Origin: an uncultured Alphaproteobacteria bacterium
GTDB taxonomy: Bacteria > Pseudomonadota > Alphaproteobacteria > HIMB59 > GCA-002718135
Length of the DNA stretch: 64,000 bases
Direction: 5' to 3'
NCBI GenBank assembly: GCA_902614375.1
Contig: CACMKZ010000001.1
Span: 62,001 to 126,000 of the forward strand
This document shows positions 42,555-52,346 of the stretch, piece by piece. Position 1 is the stretch's first letter. Each line of letters starts with the position of its first letter. The notes below the pieces were generated by a model. The model saw nothing but the letters and a program-made list of their open reading frames with translations. It searched no databases and was not told the origin of the DNA. Both the position numbers and the translations under genes were made by a program.

Positions 42555-43383
42555 GCCTTTTCATTAAGTCATCTAGTTGATTTAAATCTGAATAATATAA
42601 TGTAAGAGATCCAGATGATCCGTTCTCATTAAATTGGATTGAGGTTTTAAGGCCTATTTTATCTGAAAGCTCCTTTTCAAGATCAATAATATTTGGGTCT
42701 TTTAAAATTTTTTTCGATTTGTTTTTTTTAAATTCTGAGGTTATTTTCTCAACTTGTCTAACACTAAGTTTTTTTGCAACTATTTCATTTGCTTTATTTA
42801 CAGCATCCGGAACACCGATGAGAGCTCGGGCATGGCCCATTGATAAGCTTCCATTTATTACCATCTGTTGTATTCTTTCATCAAGCTCCAAGAGGCGTAA
42901 AATATTTGATACATGACTTGAACTTTTACCTATAAGTTTAGCTAAGGTCTCATTATTAATTTTTTTTATATCTATTAAACCTTTATATGCGCTAGCTTCC
43001 TCAATCACATTCAGATCTTCTCTTTGAATATTTTCAATTAAAGCAGCCTCTAAAACATTTGTATCATCAAGATCTTTAACTACGCAATCGATTTCGTGTG
43101 CCCCTATCAATTGACTTGCCCTCCACCTTCTTTCACCGGCTATAATTTGATACTGATTGTCATTTGTTGGTTTTACAATTATGGGCTGAATTAAGCCTTG
43201 GTTTTTAATTGAAGACGAAAGCTCCTTAAGATCCTCGTCTTTAAATTTTTTACGCGGTTGAGATGGGTTAGGGATTATTTGAGATATATTGATTTTTTGA
43301 ATTCCTGTGTTGCTTTCACTGTTATTGTTTTTTGTTGATAAAAGAGCTCCTAGGCCCATACCTAGCTTGTTTTCTTTATTCAT
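42544..43383 (-). CDS. parB: Chromosome-partitioning protein ParB
   Basis: 279 residues. CTP-binding and parS-loading motifs are SQIIPNPSQPRKKF, IIAGERRWRASQLIG and AALIENIQREDLNVIEEA; the HTH is KLIGKSSSHVSNILRLLEL (~155-173). A C-terminal dimerisation domain follows. ParB loads on parS, and two parS-like sites lie at 46.6-46.8 kb. It overlaps parA by 8 bases. Confidence 0.97.
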   Translation of the reverse strand: MNKENKLGMGLGALLSTKNNNSESNTGIQKINISQIIPNPSQPRKKFKDEDLKELSSSIKNQGLIQPIIVKPTNDNQYQIIAGERRWRASQLIGAHEIDCVVKDLDDTNVLEAALIENIQREDLNVIEEASAYKGLIDIKKINNETLAKLIGKSSSHVSNILRLLELDERIQQMVINGSLSMGHARALIGVPDAVNKANEIVAKKLSVRQVEKITSEFKKNKSKKILKDPNIIDLEKELSDKIGLKTSIQFNENGSSGSLTLYYSDLNQLDDLMKRLKK

Positions 43384-44149
43384 AATTTTTATTTTGATTT
43401 AAAATGACTTCTTTTGCAAGCTCAATATAAGCTAAAGAGCCTGCAGCTTGTGTATCGTATACTAATGCTGGTTTACCATGACTTGGGGCTTCAGATATTT
43501 TAACATTTCTAGGAATTGTAGTTTTGTACACTTGATTTCCAAAATGTTGCCTTACGTCTTTCTCTACAAGTGAGCTTAATGAATTTCTTTTGTCTAACAT
43601 TGTAAGTAATATTCCCTCAATTTTTAAGTCATTGTTATAATTTTTTTGAATTAGTTTAATCGTGTTCATTAAAGCTGAAAGACCCTCAAGAGCAAAAAAC
43701 TCTGACTGAAGAGGAATAAGTGTAGTATCAGATGCAACTAATGAATTGATTGTTAGAAGTCCAAGTGCAGGTGGGCAATCAACAAAGATGAAATCAAAAT
43801 CATTAATTTCAGAAAATATAGACTTGAATATAAACTCTCTTTTTTCAAAATTTGTCAATTCTACCTCAGCCGCCGCTAGATCTGTGTTTGCTCCAATTAT
43901 TTTAAGACCTGGAATTAGTGTTTCTTTAATTCCTTCAACCAAAAGTTTCTTTTCGTGAATCATTTCATAAATTGTTGGTTTTCTTGAATCATAGGTTAGG
44001 CCTAGTCCTGTGCTTGCATTTCCTTGTGGATCAGCGTCAACAATTAAAACATTTTTTTTTACTGCAGCTAATGAAGTAGCAAGATTTATAGTGGTTGTGG
44101 TTTTGCCAACCCCGCCCTTTTGATTGGAAATAGAAATAATTTTTTTCAC
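43376..44149 (-). CDS. parA: Chromosome-partitioning ATPase ParA
   Basis: 257 residues from a GTG start. Deviant Walker A is SNQKGGVGKTTTTINLATSL (~7-26), Walker B is FDFIFVDCPPALGLLT, and VDADPQGNAST is characteristic of the Soj/ParA chromosomal type. It works with ParB to move the replicated origins. Overlaps parB, and its start overlaps the end of rsmG by 4 bases. Confidence 0.97.
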   Translation of the reverse strand: MKKIISISNQKGGVGKTTTTINLATSLAAVKKNVLIVDADPQGNASTGLGLTYDSRKPTIYEMIHEKKLLVEGIKETLIPGLKIIGANTDLAAAEVELTNFEKREFIFKSIFSEINDFDFIFVDCPPALGLLTINSLVASDTTLIPLQSEFFALEGLSALMNTIKLIQKNYNNDLKIEGILLTMLDKRNSLSSLVEKDVRQHFGNQVYKTTIPRNVKISEAPSHGKPALVYDTQAAGSLAYIELAKEVILNQNKNYE

Positions 44150-44751
44150 AGTTTTTTGAATTTATTTATTTTAAACACAAAGCCATCACCCTCACTTTGA
44201 CTTGGATAAAGATCGTATTCAAAGCTAAAGTATTTTTTTGCATCCTGTATTTCTTTCTTAACACTTCTTCCTTTTAGAAAAAGTAGTGATGTATTTTTTT
44301 TAGTAAAAAAACGTGAATAATCTAATAATTTTGTTAATGGAGCAAAGGCTCGGCAGATAATAAAGTCAAATTTTTGATTTTTGATTTTTTCAACTCTTGT
44401 ACAAATAGTTTTTATTTCTAAGTTCTGCTCGTGTGCAAATTCTTTAATAAAGTTTATTTTTTTCATCTTTGAGTCAATCAATAATATATTTGAATGCCCA
44501 AAAATATATAAGATCACCCCTGGTAACCCAGCACCGGTGCCAAGGTCTATTATTGACGCATTTTTTTTCAAAATAAATTTAGACAATTGTAACGAATCAT
44601 TAATATGCCTGTCCCAAACAACATCAATTGTGGAAGGCCCAACCAAATTATGTATTTGGTTACTTTTTGTTAACTTTAGTATGTAGCTATCAATTAAATC
44701 AATTTGCTTTCTGCTAAGACTATATTTTTTTATTACAGCGATTTTATCCAA
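44146..44751 (-). CDS. rsmG: 16S rRNA m7G527 methyltransferase RsmG
   Basis: 201 residues, starting with TTG 1 base after the mnmG stop. SAM-binding motif ASIIDLGTGAGLPGVILYI (~65-83) and FDFIICRAFAPLTKLL fit RsmG (GidB), which makes m7G in the 530 loop of 16S rRNA. The order mnmG-rsmG-parA-parB is the classical origin-proximal arrangement. Confidence 0.95.
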   Translation of the reverse strand: MDKIAVIKKYSLSRKQIDLIDSYILKLTKSNQIHNLVGPSTIDVVWDRHINDSLQLSKFILKKNASIIDLGTGAGLPGVILYIFGHSNILLIDSKMKKINFIKEFAHEQNLEIKTICTRVEKIKNQKFDFIICRAFAPLTKLLDYSRFFTKKNTSLLFLKGRSVKKEIQDAKKYFSFEYDLYPSQSEGDGFVFKINKFKKL

Positions 44752-44752
44752 A

Positions 44753-46618
44753 TTATGCTGCTTTTTTATTTTTATTTTTTTTAATATATCTAAGAAGGGC
44801 TATAGTAGCTGCTGGCGTTACACCTGATATTCTTGAGGCCGCTCCAAGGGTTGGTGGTTTAATTTTTGATAATTTTTCAACTATCTCATTAGACAGACTT
44901 CCAACTAATTTATAGTTAGTTGATTTAGGAATTACCAAATTTTCCTCTTTTTCAGAATCTTCTATGTCCATCCTTTGTCTGTCAAGATAACCTGCATACT
45001 TAGCTTCAATTTCAATTTGTTCTATTACATCATCTTCTAAATCATTAAGCTTAGGAAGGATTTTTTTTAACTTAGGCGTTGTAATATTAGAAAATGATAA
45101 AAGATCTATGATATTTCTTTTCTTTCCATCTTTGTTTATTTTTATCCCCTTTTTAAAAAGAGCGTCTGGTGAGAATTTGTGATTTTTTACAAACTTAAAC
45201 CCTTCTTTTATCCTTTTGGATTTTTTTTCAAACTCTCTTTGCCTATCTATATCAACACAACCTATATCAATTCCAAGAGGTGTAAGTCTTAAATCTGCAT
45301 TATCAGCCCGAAGTAAAAGTCTATATTCTGACCTTGAAGTGAACATTCTATATGGCTCCTTAGTTCCTTTTGTAACCAAATCGTCTATCAAAACACCTAT
45401 ATATCCGGAAGACCTAGGTATTATAAATTCTTTATTAGATGTTGTTTTAAGTGATGCATTTATTCCGGCCATTATACCTTGTGCAGCTGCTTCTTCGTAT
45501 CCAGTTGTTCCATTTATCTGCCCTGCAAAAAATAAATTTTTAATTTTTTTTGTTTCAAGTGTGTGTGTTAGTTCTTGTGGGTCAACAAAGTCATATTCGA
45601 TTGCATAAGCAGGCTGTGTAATTGTAACATTCTCTAAACCTTTAATCGTTTTAACAAATTGCTCTTGAATTTCAGTTGGAAGTGAAGAGGATATTCCGTT
45701 TGGATATATTAAATCGCTATCTAATCCTTCTGGCTCAAGAAATATCTGGTGTGATGACTTATTTTTGAATTTATGAATTTTATCTTCAATAGATGGGCAA
45801 TACCTAGCCCCCATTGATTGTATTTCTCCCGAATACATTGGTGATAGGTTTAGGTTCTGAGCTATTATTTCATGGGTATTTTTATTAGTATGAGTAATAA
45901 AACAAGATATTTGAGGAATGTGGATATCTCTGTTGATAAAAGAAAAAGGAACGGGCTTTTTATCTGGGTGTTGTTCATCTAAGTCATTGAAATTTATAGT
46001 TTTTTTAAGTAATCTTGGGGGTGTTCCTGTTTTCAATCTGCCTATTGAAAACTTTAGCTCTTTAAGCCTTTTTGCTAGCTTTATTGAGGGCTTATCACCA
46101 ACTCTCCCAGCTTCTTGCTTTTCGGATCCTATTCTTATTAACCCTTGTAAAAAAGTTCCTGTAGTTAAAACGACAGTTTTGGATGATATCTTTTTGTTAT
46201 CTCCTAAAAGAACTCCTAATACCTGATTTTTTGATATAATTAAATCTTCTACTGAACCCTCAATAATTTGAAGATTTTTTTGCTCAGATACAAGCTCATT
46301 TATTGCATTTTTATATAAAATACGGTCTGTTTGCGCCCTTGGGCCTCTTACAGCAGCGCCTCTGCTGGAGTTTAACATTCTAAATTGTATACAGGATCTG
46401 TCTGTAGCTTTTGCCATAATTCCATCTAAAGCATCTATTTCCTTTACAAGGTGTCCTTTTCCAAGACCTCCAATTGCAGGATTGCATGACATTTCTCCTA
46501 TTTTATTAACTTTATGAGTAATTAAAGCTGTTTTTGATCCAGTTCTTGCAGATGAGCATGCTGCTTCTACGCCTGCATGCCCCCCACCAATTACAATTAC
46601 ATCAAATTTATTGTCCAT
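44753..46618 (-). CDS. mnmG: tRNA U34 modification protein MnmG (GidA)
   Basis: About 621 residues from the ATG at 46618 ([16 protein letters not shown]), preceded by AAAAGAGA as ribosome binding site; a GTG at 46630 would start inside the parS-like site. FAD motif [18 protein letters not shown], then [24 protein letters not shown] and [10 protein letters not shown]. With MnmE it installs cmnm5U34 in tRNA. The 18-base gap to mnmE holds the parS-like site. Confidence 0.97.
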   Translation of the reverse strand: MDNKFDVIVIGGGHAGVEAACSSARTGSKTALITHKVNKIGEMSCNPAIGGLGKGHLVKEIDALDGIMAKATDRSCIQFRMLNSSRGAAVRGPRAQTDRILYKNAINELVSEQKNLQIIEGSVEDLIISKNQVLGVLLGDNKKISSKTVVLTTGTFLQGLIRIGSEKQEAGRVGDKPSIKLAKRLKELKFSIGRLKTGTPPRLLKKTINFNDLDEQHPDKKPVPFSFINRDIHIPQISCFITHTNKNTHEIIAQNLNLSPMYSGEIQSMGARYCPSIEDKIHKFKNKSSHQIFLEPEGLDSDLIYPNGISSSLPTEIQEQFVKTIKGLENVTITQPAYAIEYDFVDPQELTHTLETKKIKNLFFAGQINGTTGYEEAAAQGIMAGINASLKTTSNKEFIIPRSSGYIGVLIDDLVTKGTKEPYRMFTSRSEYRLLLRADNADLRLTPLGIDIGCVDIDRQREFEKKSKRIKEGFKFVKNHKFSPDALFKKGIKINKDGKKRNIIDLLSFSNITTPKLKKILPKLNDLEDDVIEQIEIEAKYAGYLDRQRMDIEDSEKEENLVIPKSTNYKLVGSLSNEIVEKLSKIKPPTLGAASRISGVTPAATIALLRYIKKNKNKKAA

Positions 46619-46622
46619 GTCT

Positions 46623-46638
46623 CTTTTCACGTGAAATT
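46623..46638. promoter_or_regulatory. parS-like site 1
   Basis: CTTTTCACGTGAAATT: the 12-bp palindromic core TTTCACGTGAAA is perfect, giving 12 of 16 matches to the widespread parS consensus TGTTTCACGTGAAACA. It lies in the mnmG-mnmE gap, 2.5 kb from parB. Expected ParB loading site. Confidence 0.85.
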
Positions 46639-47923
46639 ACTTACCTATACAAAAATCACTAAATATTATATCTAAAATTTTCTCAATATCAAATTTTTGA
46701 TTAATTCCATCAATATACATAATTGACCTTCTAACATTTTCAGCAGCAATATCTATTTCTTTTAAATCTAAACTTTTAAGTAGTACAAGGGATTTCTTTA
46801 GGCTTTCCATATGTCTTTCACGTGAAAAGACTGGTCCAGAAATTGATTTTTTCTTTAATTTTGAAGATATTGTTTTAATAAGAGGCTCAATTCCATAACC
46901 AGATACTGATGAAATACTATGTACACCGCTAATTTTCTTTTTATTTCTATCATATTTTGATTTAACAAATATTTTTGATTTAATTTTAATGTAGTTTTTC
47001 TTTTCATTGTTTTTGAGAAAAACTATATTTAAATCAGACTTTTCAGCACTCTCTAAGGATCTTTCAATACCTATTTTTTCAATTAAATTCTTATATTTTC
47101 TTATTCCAGCCGTATCAATAAATGTGTATTTATCTCCTTGTATGTCTAACGTGGAGCTTACTAAATCTGTTGTGGTTCCCGGTATATTGGTAACTATAGA
47201 AACCTTCCTGTTATTAATATAATTAATAAAAGAAGATTTACCTGTGTTTGGCTTTCCAATAATTGTTATTTTAAAACCGTTATGAATTTGTCTAGATAAA
47301 GTTGATCTTTTGATAATATTTTCAATTTGTTTATATATGTTCTTATTTTGTTCTCTTATATTTTTATAAATTTCTTTAGGAAGATCTTCATCAGCAAAAT
47401 CAATTATGGCTTCTATATCTGCTAGAAGTTTTTTTTGTTTATTTGATATTTCAGCAACTAATTTATCTAAATTTCCACTTAAATTACCAATGGCTATTTT
47501 TCTCTGATTTTCAGTTTCTGCATTAACTAGATCATTAATTGTTTCAGCTTCTAAAACACTAAGCTTATCATTCATTAGAGCTCTTTTGGTAAACTCTCCA
47601 GGCTCAGCAAGTCTGATCTTTTTTTTTAATAGGGTTTTAGTTATTTTGTTAATTACAGAAATACTTCCATGACAAGATATTTCCACCATATCTTCCCCTG
47701 TATAGCTTTTTGGTGATTTAAAAAAAGTTGTTAGCGTCTGATCTACAACGCTCTTTCCGTCTAATAAATCGTTTAATGTAGCAAAGTTTGTTTTAAATTT
47801 TTTTTTAGAAGATATTGATTTAATTATTGTATGAGAGCCTTTTCCCGAAACCCTAAAAACAGCTATACCTGATTTACCTCTTTGAGTAGCAAGAGCAAAA
47901 ATTGTATCTTTGGAAACTTTCAT
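46637..47923 (-). CDS. mnmE: tRNA modification GTPase MnmE
   Basis: 428 residues, slightly short. N-terminal TrmE domain (DTIFALATQRGKSGIAVFRV). The G domain has G1 IGKPNTGKSSFINYI, a switch region VTNIPGTTTD and G3 DTAGIRK. The expected G4 NKxD appears as SKYD. The C-terminal FCIGK retains the catalytic cysteine. Partners MnmG in U34 modification. The second parS-like site lies inside its coding sequence (residues around FSRER). Confidence 0.95.
   Translation of the reverse strand: MKVSKDTIFALATQRGKSGIAVFRVSGKGSHTIIKSISSKKKFKTNFATLNDLLDGKSVVDQTLTTFFKSPKSYTGEDMVEISCHGSISVINKITKTLLKKKIRLAEPGEFTKRALMNDKLSVLEAETINDLVNAETENQRKIAIGNLSGNLDKLVAEISNKQKKLLADIEAIIDFADEDLPKEIYKNIREQNKNIYKQIENIIKRSTLSRQIHNGFKITIIGKPNTGKSSFINYINNRKVSIVTNIPGTTTDLVSSTLDIQGDKYTFIDTAGIRKYKNLIEKIGIERSLESAEKSDLNIVFLKNNEKKNYIKIKSKIFVKSKYDRNKKKISGVHSISSVSGYGIEPLIKTISSKLKKKSISGPVFSRERHMESLKKSLVLLKSLDLKEIDIAAENVRRSIMYIDGINQKFDIEKILDIIFSDFCIGK
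46814..46829. promoter_or_regulatory. parS-like site 2, inside mnmE
   Basis: TCTTTCACGTGAAAAG: perfect core TTTCACGTGAAA and 13 of 16 matches to TGTTTCACGTGAAACA, 176 bases from the end of site 1. It encodes FSRER of MnmE, so the palindrome is kept within coding sequence. Two such cores 0.2 kb apart near parAB are unlikely by chance. Confidence 0.87.
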
Positions 47924-47994
47924 TTTTTGGGAATTAAACCCAAGATGATATTAAGTAAATAAGTAAATAAGAAAGATTATAAAAAAATTTATAT

Positions 47995-49251
47995 TTATTT
48001 AGTTCCCATGCTTTGGAAGAATTCGTTGTTAGTTTTTGTATTTTTCATTTTATCTAACAAGAACTCCATGGCTTCTGTGCTTCCCATTGGGGCTAGTATT
48101 TTTCTTAAAATAAAGATTTTTCCAAGCTCGTCTTTATCAAGCAATAATTCTTCTTTTCTTGTTCCCGACTTACCAATATCAAAAGCTGGATAGGTTCTTT
48201 TTTGACTTAGCTTTCTATCTAGAACCATTTCACTATTACCAGTACCTTTAAATTCTTCAAATATAACTTCATCCATTCTACTTCCTGTATCTATTAAAGC
48301 AGTAGCAATAATTGTAAGCGATCCGCCTTTTTCTACATTTCTTGCAGCTCCGAAAAATCTTTTTGGTCTTTGTAGAGCATTGGCATCTACACCGCCTGTT
48401 AATACCTTTCCACTAGAAGGTACAACAGTATTATATGCTCTTCCAAGTCTGGTGATTGAATCAAGAAGGATCACAACATCATGTTTATATTCAACAAGTC
48501 TTTTAGCTTTTTCAATTACCATTTCAGCGACCTGGACGTGACGTGAAGCAGGCTCATCAAAGGTTGAGCTAATTACCTCACCCTTAACTGATCTTTGCAT
48601 GTCTGTAACTTCTTCTGGTCTTTCATCAATTAGCAGAACAATCAGTTTAGCGTCTGGACTATTAGCAGTTATAGCATTAGCAATTTTTTGCATAATTATT
48701 GTTTTGCCTGTGAAAGGTTGCGCAACAATTAATTGTCTTTGTCCTTTTCCAAGAGGAGCAATAATATCAATTATTCTTTCTGTATTATCCGGCATAGGTT
48801 TTTCTTGTTCAAGTTTGAACCTTGCTTCAGGATACAATGGTGTTAAATCTTCAAAGTTAACCCTGTTCTTAACTAAGTCAGTTTCTTGACCGTTTATTTT
48901 GTTAATTTTAGTTATAGCAAAATATCTTTCTCCTTGCTTTGGAGATCTAATTTCACCTTCAACACTATCACCCGTTCTTAAGCTAAATTTTTTAATTTGA
49001 GATGGAGAAATATAAATATCATCTGGTCCTGGAAGATAATTTGACTCTGAAGACCTTAAAAAACCAAAACCATCTTGCATAATTTCAATAACCCCTAAAC
49101 CAGTAATAATCTCACCTTCTTCAGCAATTGTTTTTAGAATTGCAAACATCAAATCTTGCTTTCTAAGAGACGAAGGGTTTTCTATACCAAGCTTGTCAGC
49201 CTGTTTTAAAAGCTCTTGTGGTTCTTTTCCTTTTAATTCCTGTAAATTCAT
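47995..49251 (-). CDS. rho: Transcription termination factor Rho
   Basis: 418 residues. N-terminal Rho-N helices ([17 protein letters not shown]), the cold-shock RNA-binding domain ([20 protein letters not shown]), then the helicase with Walker [37 protein letters not shown] and the Q/R-loop segment near the C-terminus. Ring-shaped ATP-driven RNA translocase. Its promoter lies in the gap that is also the putative origin. Confidence 0.97.
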   Translation of the reverse strand: MNLQELKGKEPQELLKQADKLGIENPSSLRKQDLMFAILKTIAEEGEIITGLGVIEIMQDGFGFLRSSESNYLPGPDDIYISPSQIKKFSLRTGDSVEGEIRSPKQGERYFAITKINKINGQETDLVKNRVNFEDLTPLYPEARFKLEQEKPMPDNTERIIDIIAPLGKGQRQLIVAQPFTGKTIIMQKIANAITANSPDAKLIVLLIDERPEEVTDMQRSVKGEVISSTFDEPASRHVQVAEMVIEKAKRLVEYKHDVVILLDSITRLGRAYNTVVPSSGKVLTGGVDANALQRPKRFFGAARNVEKGGSLTIIATALIDTGSRMDEVIFEEFKGTGNSEMVLDRKLSQKRTYPAFDIGKSGTRKEELLLDKDELGKIFILRKILAPMGSTEAMEFLLDKMKNTKTNNEFFQSMGTK

Positions 49252-49673
49252 AATGTTGTTGGGGTAATTTAGAAATGAAATATTTTATTAATCAAAATTG
49301 AAGTTAATGTCAAAATAATAATAAAAATATAATTTATATAGTTAGTTGTAGTAATAGTTGTAAGGTTAAAAAGCTTAATTACTGCTTTATTATCACATCA
49401 TTCTTTACTTACCAACATATGAACAACAACCCTAACAAATATGTTAATTTAAAGAATATTGATAAAAAATTATTATTTTTAAATAATTTGCAATGCTATA
49501 AATTTCTAATAACTTGTTATTAATTTTGTATAATAAATATAATAACACCCACCTTATAATATTTAGACAAGTTATTAAGTTGTTGACAACACATTTTTAA
49601 AACAAAAGAACTATTTCTTAAATTCAAATTATATTTAATAGTGTTTATAACTATAATTATTATTAACACACTT
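49252..49673. other. Candidate chromosomal origin (rho-maf intergenic gap)
   Basis: 422 bases without a gene, strongly AT-rich, flanked by divergent rho and maf. In alphaproteobacteria the origin often lies beside maf (RP001 homologue), close to rho-mnmE-mnmG-parAB. Three 7-of-9 matches to the DnaA box TTATCCACA cluster at its right end: TGTTTATAA (complement, 49642-49650), TTATTAACA (49660-49668), TTATGCACC (49672-49680, entering maf). There is an odd palindrome TGTTGACAACA at 49581. No exact DnaA box. Synteny is good evidence; the motif evidence alone is weak in such AT-rich DNA. Confidence 0.5.
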
Positions 49674-50264
49674 ATGCACCAAAAATTTATATTAGCTAGC
49701 TCAAGTCAATCTAGATACAAAATTTTAAAAAATGCTGGACTAAATTTCAAACAAAAAAAACCAAACTGCAACGAGGAAGATATAAAAAAAACTATGAATA
49801 GAAATACAAGACCCGAGATTTTTGCAAAAAAACTTTCTTATGAAAAAGCAAGAAGTGTAAGTGAACAAAAACCATATACCAACAAGATTGTTTTGGGATG
49901 TGATACTGTAATTTATCATAATGGAAAAATTTTAGATAAAGTAAACACTATCGAGAAAGCCAAAAAAAAAATTAAGTCCTTATCTGGAAAAGAACACTTA
50001 ATTGTATCAGGTTTAACTATTTGTTTAAATGGCTCAAAGATTTGGGAAAATTATGAAAAAACTCGCGTTAAAATTAGAAAGCTTAATAACAATGAAATAA
50101 ACACATACCTAAAAAAAACAGGTAAACAAATTTTAAGCTCCGTAGGGTGTTACCAAATAGAAAGCTTAGGACCAAATATTATTGAAAGCATAAAAGGAGA
50201 TTATTTTAATGTTATGGGATTGCCTTTATTTAATTTGATAGATTATTTATATTCAAAAAAATGA
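49674..50264 (+). CDS. maf: Maf-family nucleotide pyrophosphatase
   Basis: About 196 residues from the ATG at 49674 (MHQKFILASSSQSRYKIL), the usual family start; a GTG at 49641 would add 11 hydrophobic residues. Seen: ASSSQSR, the acidic VLGCDTVIYHNGKILDK, and SVGCYQIESLGPNIIESIKGDYFNVMG cut to YQIESLG and GDYFNVMGLP. It hydrolyses noncanonical or methylated nucleotides. First of the maf-aroE-coaE-dnaQ run right of the putative origin; overlaps aroE by 4 bases. Confidence 0.93.
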   Translation: MHQKFILASSSQSRYKILKNAGLNFKQKKPNCNEEDIKKTMNRNTRPEIFAKKLSYEKARSVSEQKPYTNKIVLGCDTVIYHNGKILDKVNTIEKAKKKIKSLSGKEHLIVSGLTICLNGSKIWENYEKTRVKIRKLNNNEINTYLKKTGKQILSSVGCYQIESLGPNIIESIKGDYFNVMGLPLFNLIDYLYSKK

Positions 50265-51043
50265 AAAAACTTTACGTAGTTGGGAACAAGGTATCTAAAA
50301 GTCTTTCGCCAACAATATTTAACTATTGGTTTAAAAAATATAACATTAAAGCAAGTTATGGATATTTAGAGCTTACAGAAAAAAACTTTCATAAAAAAAT
50401 AAAAGAGGTTTTGGAAAAAAAAGATACGCTTGGCCTAAATGTAACCATCCCATTTAAAAATAAAATTATCAAACACCTTGGCAAAATAGACGCTCATGCA
50501 AAAAAAATTGGTGCCGTAAACTGTGTAACAAATAAAAAAACTATAAATGGAACTAATACTGATTGGACAGGATATTACAAAACCCTACCAAATATAAAAA
50601 AAACCAAAAACAGAAAAGTTATTATTCTGGGTTATGGAGGCGCATCACACGCTATTCACTATGTTTTAAAGAAAAGGGGGTTTAAGGACATTTTAATTTT
50701 CAACAGATCTAAGAAAAAAATTAAGTATTCAAAAAACACTAAGTATACAAAAAAATATAGTGATCTTGAAACACAGCTTGAAGGAGTTTTTTTAATAATT
50801 AATACTACACCAATAAACCCTATGTTGAAAAAACACCTAAAACTTATTACCAAATCCACAATTGTAAGCGACATTGTTTACAGCCCAAAAAACACCTCAT
50901 TTCTCAAACAGTTTCCGAAGAATAAAAAGATTTATGGAATATCAATGTTGATAGAACAGGCCAAACCATGTTTTAAAATGTGGTTTGGTAAAAGCCCATC
51001 TGTAGATGAAAAAATGCTTAACGCTATTTATAAAAAAATTTAA
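50261..51043 (+). CDS. aroE: Shikimate dehydrogenase
   Basis: 260 residues. VSKSLSPTIFNYWF binds shikimate, LGLNVTIPFKNKI carries the catalytic Lys, NTDWTGY is the family motif, and IILGYGGASHAIHYVLKKRG (~126-145) binds NADPH. Reduces 3-dehydroshikimate in aromatic amino acid synthesis. ATGA overlap with maf; its last base is shared with the coaE start. Confidence 0.95.
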   Translation: MKKLYVVGNKVSKSLSPTIFNYWFKKYNIKASYGYLELTEKNFHKKIKEVLEKKDTLGLNVTIPFKNKIIKHLGKIDAHAKKIGAVNCVTNKKTINGTNTDWTGYYKTLPNIKKTKNRKVIILGYGGASHAIHYVLKKRGFKDILIFNRSKKKIKYSKNTKYTKKYSDLETQLEGVFLIINTTPINPMLKKHLKLITKSTIVSDIVYSPKNTSFLKQFPKNKKIYGISMLIEQAKPCFKMWFGKSPSVDEKMLNAIYKKI

Positions 51044-51633
51044 TGACAAAAACTATAGCAATAACAGGCGGCATAGGGTCGGGTAAATCCACCTTTTGTA
51101 GCAAATTAAAAGAAAAAGGTTTTAAAGTTCATAGTTCAGATGAGCAGGTGGCCAAAATATATAACAACCCTGAAAAAAAATTTTTTACTTATTTACGTAC
51201 CATAGGTTTGTCTAAGTCCATTTCAAAAAAAAATATAGATAAAAAAATTATATCAAAAATTATTTTTGAAAATAAACAGATAAGAAAAAAGCTCGAGCTA
51301 TACATATTTAAAATAGTTAGAAAAAAGAGGTCTGATTTTATAAAAAAAGAAAAACAAAAAAAAACAAAATTAATTTTTATTGATATACCATTATTGTTTG
51401 AAAACAATTTAGAGAAACGGTTCAACAAAATAATATCGATAATAGCCTCCAAACGAGTAAGATTAAAAAGATTAAAAAAAACGAGAAAAATGACTGAAAA
51501 CCAATTTAAGAATATAACTCGATCTCAAACATCAGATGTTATAAGAAAAAAGAAATCTGATTATGTTATTTATAACAACTCGACATTAAAGGATTATAAA
51601 ATTAAGATTAATAAGCTAATAAGTAAACTTTAG
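51043..51633 (+). CDS. coaE: Dephospho-CoA kinase
   Basis: 196 residues. P-loop ITGGIGSGKSTFCSKLKEKG at ~6-25, FIDIPLLFENNLEKRFNK in the CoA-binding region, and the lid SKRVRLKRLKKTRKM. Final step of CoA synthesis. Overlaps aroE and is 8 bases before dnaQ. The sequence is exceptionally lysine/isoleucine rich, as are its neighbours. Confidence 0.95.
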   Translation: MTKTIAITGGIGSGKSTFCSKLKEKGFKVHSSDEQVAKIYNNPEKKFFTYLRTIGLSKSISKKNIDKKIISKIIFENKQIRKKLELYIFKIVRKKRSDFIKKEKQKKTKLIFIDIPLLFENNLEKRFNKIISIIASKRVRLKRLKKTRKMTENQFKNITRSQTSDVIRKKKSDYVIYNNSTLKDYKIKINKLISKL

Positions 51634-51641
51634 TTAAAACA

Positions 51642-52316
51642 ATGAGAGAAATTGTAATTGATACAGAAACCACGGGCCTTGATTATAAGACCGGTGATAG
51701 AATAATAGAGGTTGGTTGTGTGGAACTTAAAAACTATGTTCCCACAGGAAACACACTCCAATTTTATTGCAAACCAGACAGAAGTATAAGCGAAGGGGCA
51801 AAAAATATCGTGGGTCTTTCAGATGATTTTCTTAATCAACAAAAACCATTTGAAAAAAACCATAAAGAGCTCCTAAATTTTTTGAAAAACGACACATTGA
51901 TAATTCACAACGCATCATTTGATTTAGGTTTTATAAATAATGAGTTGTCAATCTTAGGATTACCTCATTTAGATAATCCTGTAGTTGATACAGTTTTTCT
52001 TGCAAGAGAAGTTCTAAATACAAGAATAGCTAACCTCGACTATTTGTGTAGAAGATTTAATATTGATTTATCAGATAGATCATTTCACGGAGCCTTACTT
52101 GACTCCCAACTTTTAGCCGCAGTTTATTTAGAGTTAAGAGGGGGTAAGCAATTTTCTATGGAGCTGAATTCAAACATTAACGAAAAAAACACACAAATTA
52201 ACAACAAAAATGAAACAAAAACCAAAATAATAGAAGTTAATAAAGAAGATTATCTTGCTCATAAAGAAATGTTAAAAAAATTAAAAAACCCCCTTTGGAA
52301 AAAATTTAACTATTAA
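51642..52316 (+). CDS. dnaQ: DNA polymerase III epsilon (proofreading exonuclease)
   Basis: 224 residues. Exo I is VIDTETTGLDYKTGD, Exo II is LIIHNASFDLGFINNELS, and Exo III is SFHGALLDSQLLAAVYLEL, with all catalytic acids and the HxxxxD histidine present. The C-terminal ~45 residues would bind the polymerase alpha subunit. In most alphaproteobacteria secB follows; here timA follows directly after 30 bases. Confidence 0.96.
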   Translation: MREIVIDTETTGLDYKTGDRIIEVGCVELKNYVPTGNTLQFYCKPDRSISEGAKNIVGLSDDFLNQQKPFEKNHKELLNFLKNDTLIIHNASFDLGFINNELSILGLPHLDNPVVDTVFLAREVLNTRIANLDYLCRRFNIDLSDRSFHGALLDSQLLAAVYLELRGGKQFSMELNSNINEKNTQINNKNETKTKIIEVNKEDYLAHKEMLKKLKNPLWKKFNY

Positions 52317-52346
52317 TATTTAAAAAAGTTATTATATTAAAATCAA

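Noticed and set aside
45216-46226. Plus-strand frames opposite mnmG
   Set aside because: Antisense shadows of a full-length, motif-complete mnmG.
47957-47976. Short tandem repeat of AGTAAATA upstream of mnmE
   Set aside because: Two copies of an AT-rich 8-mer in AT-rich DNA; no evidence of function.
49387-49398. TTATCACAT as a DnaA box
   Set aside because: It lacks one base of the consensus spacing; not counted as a match.
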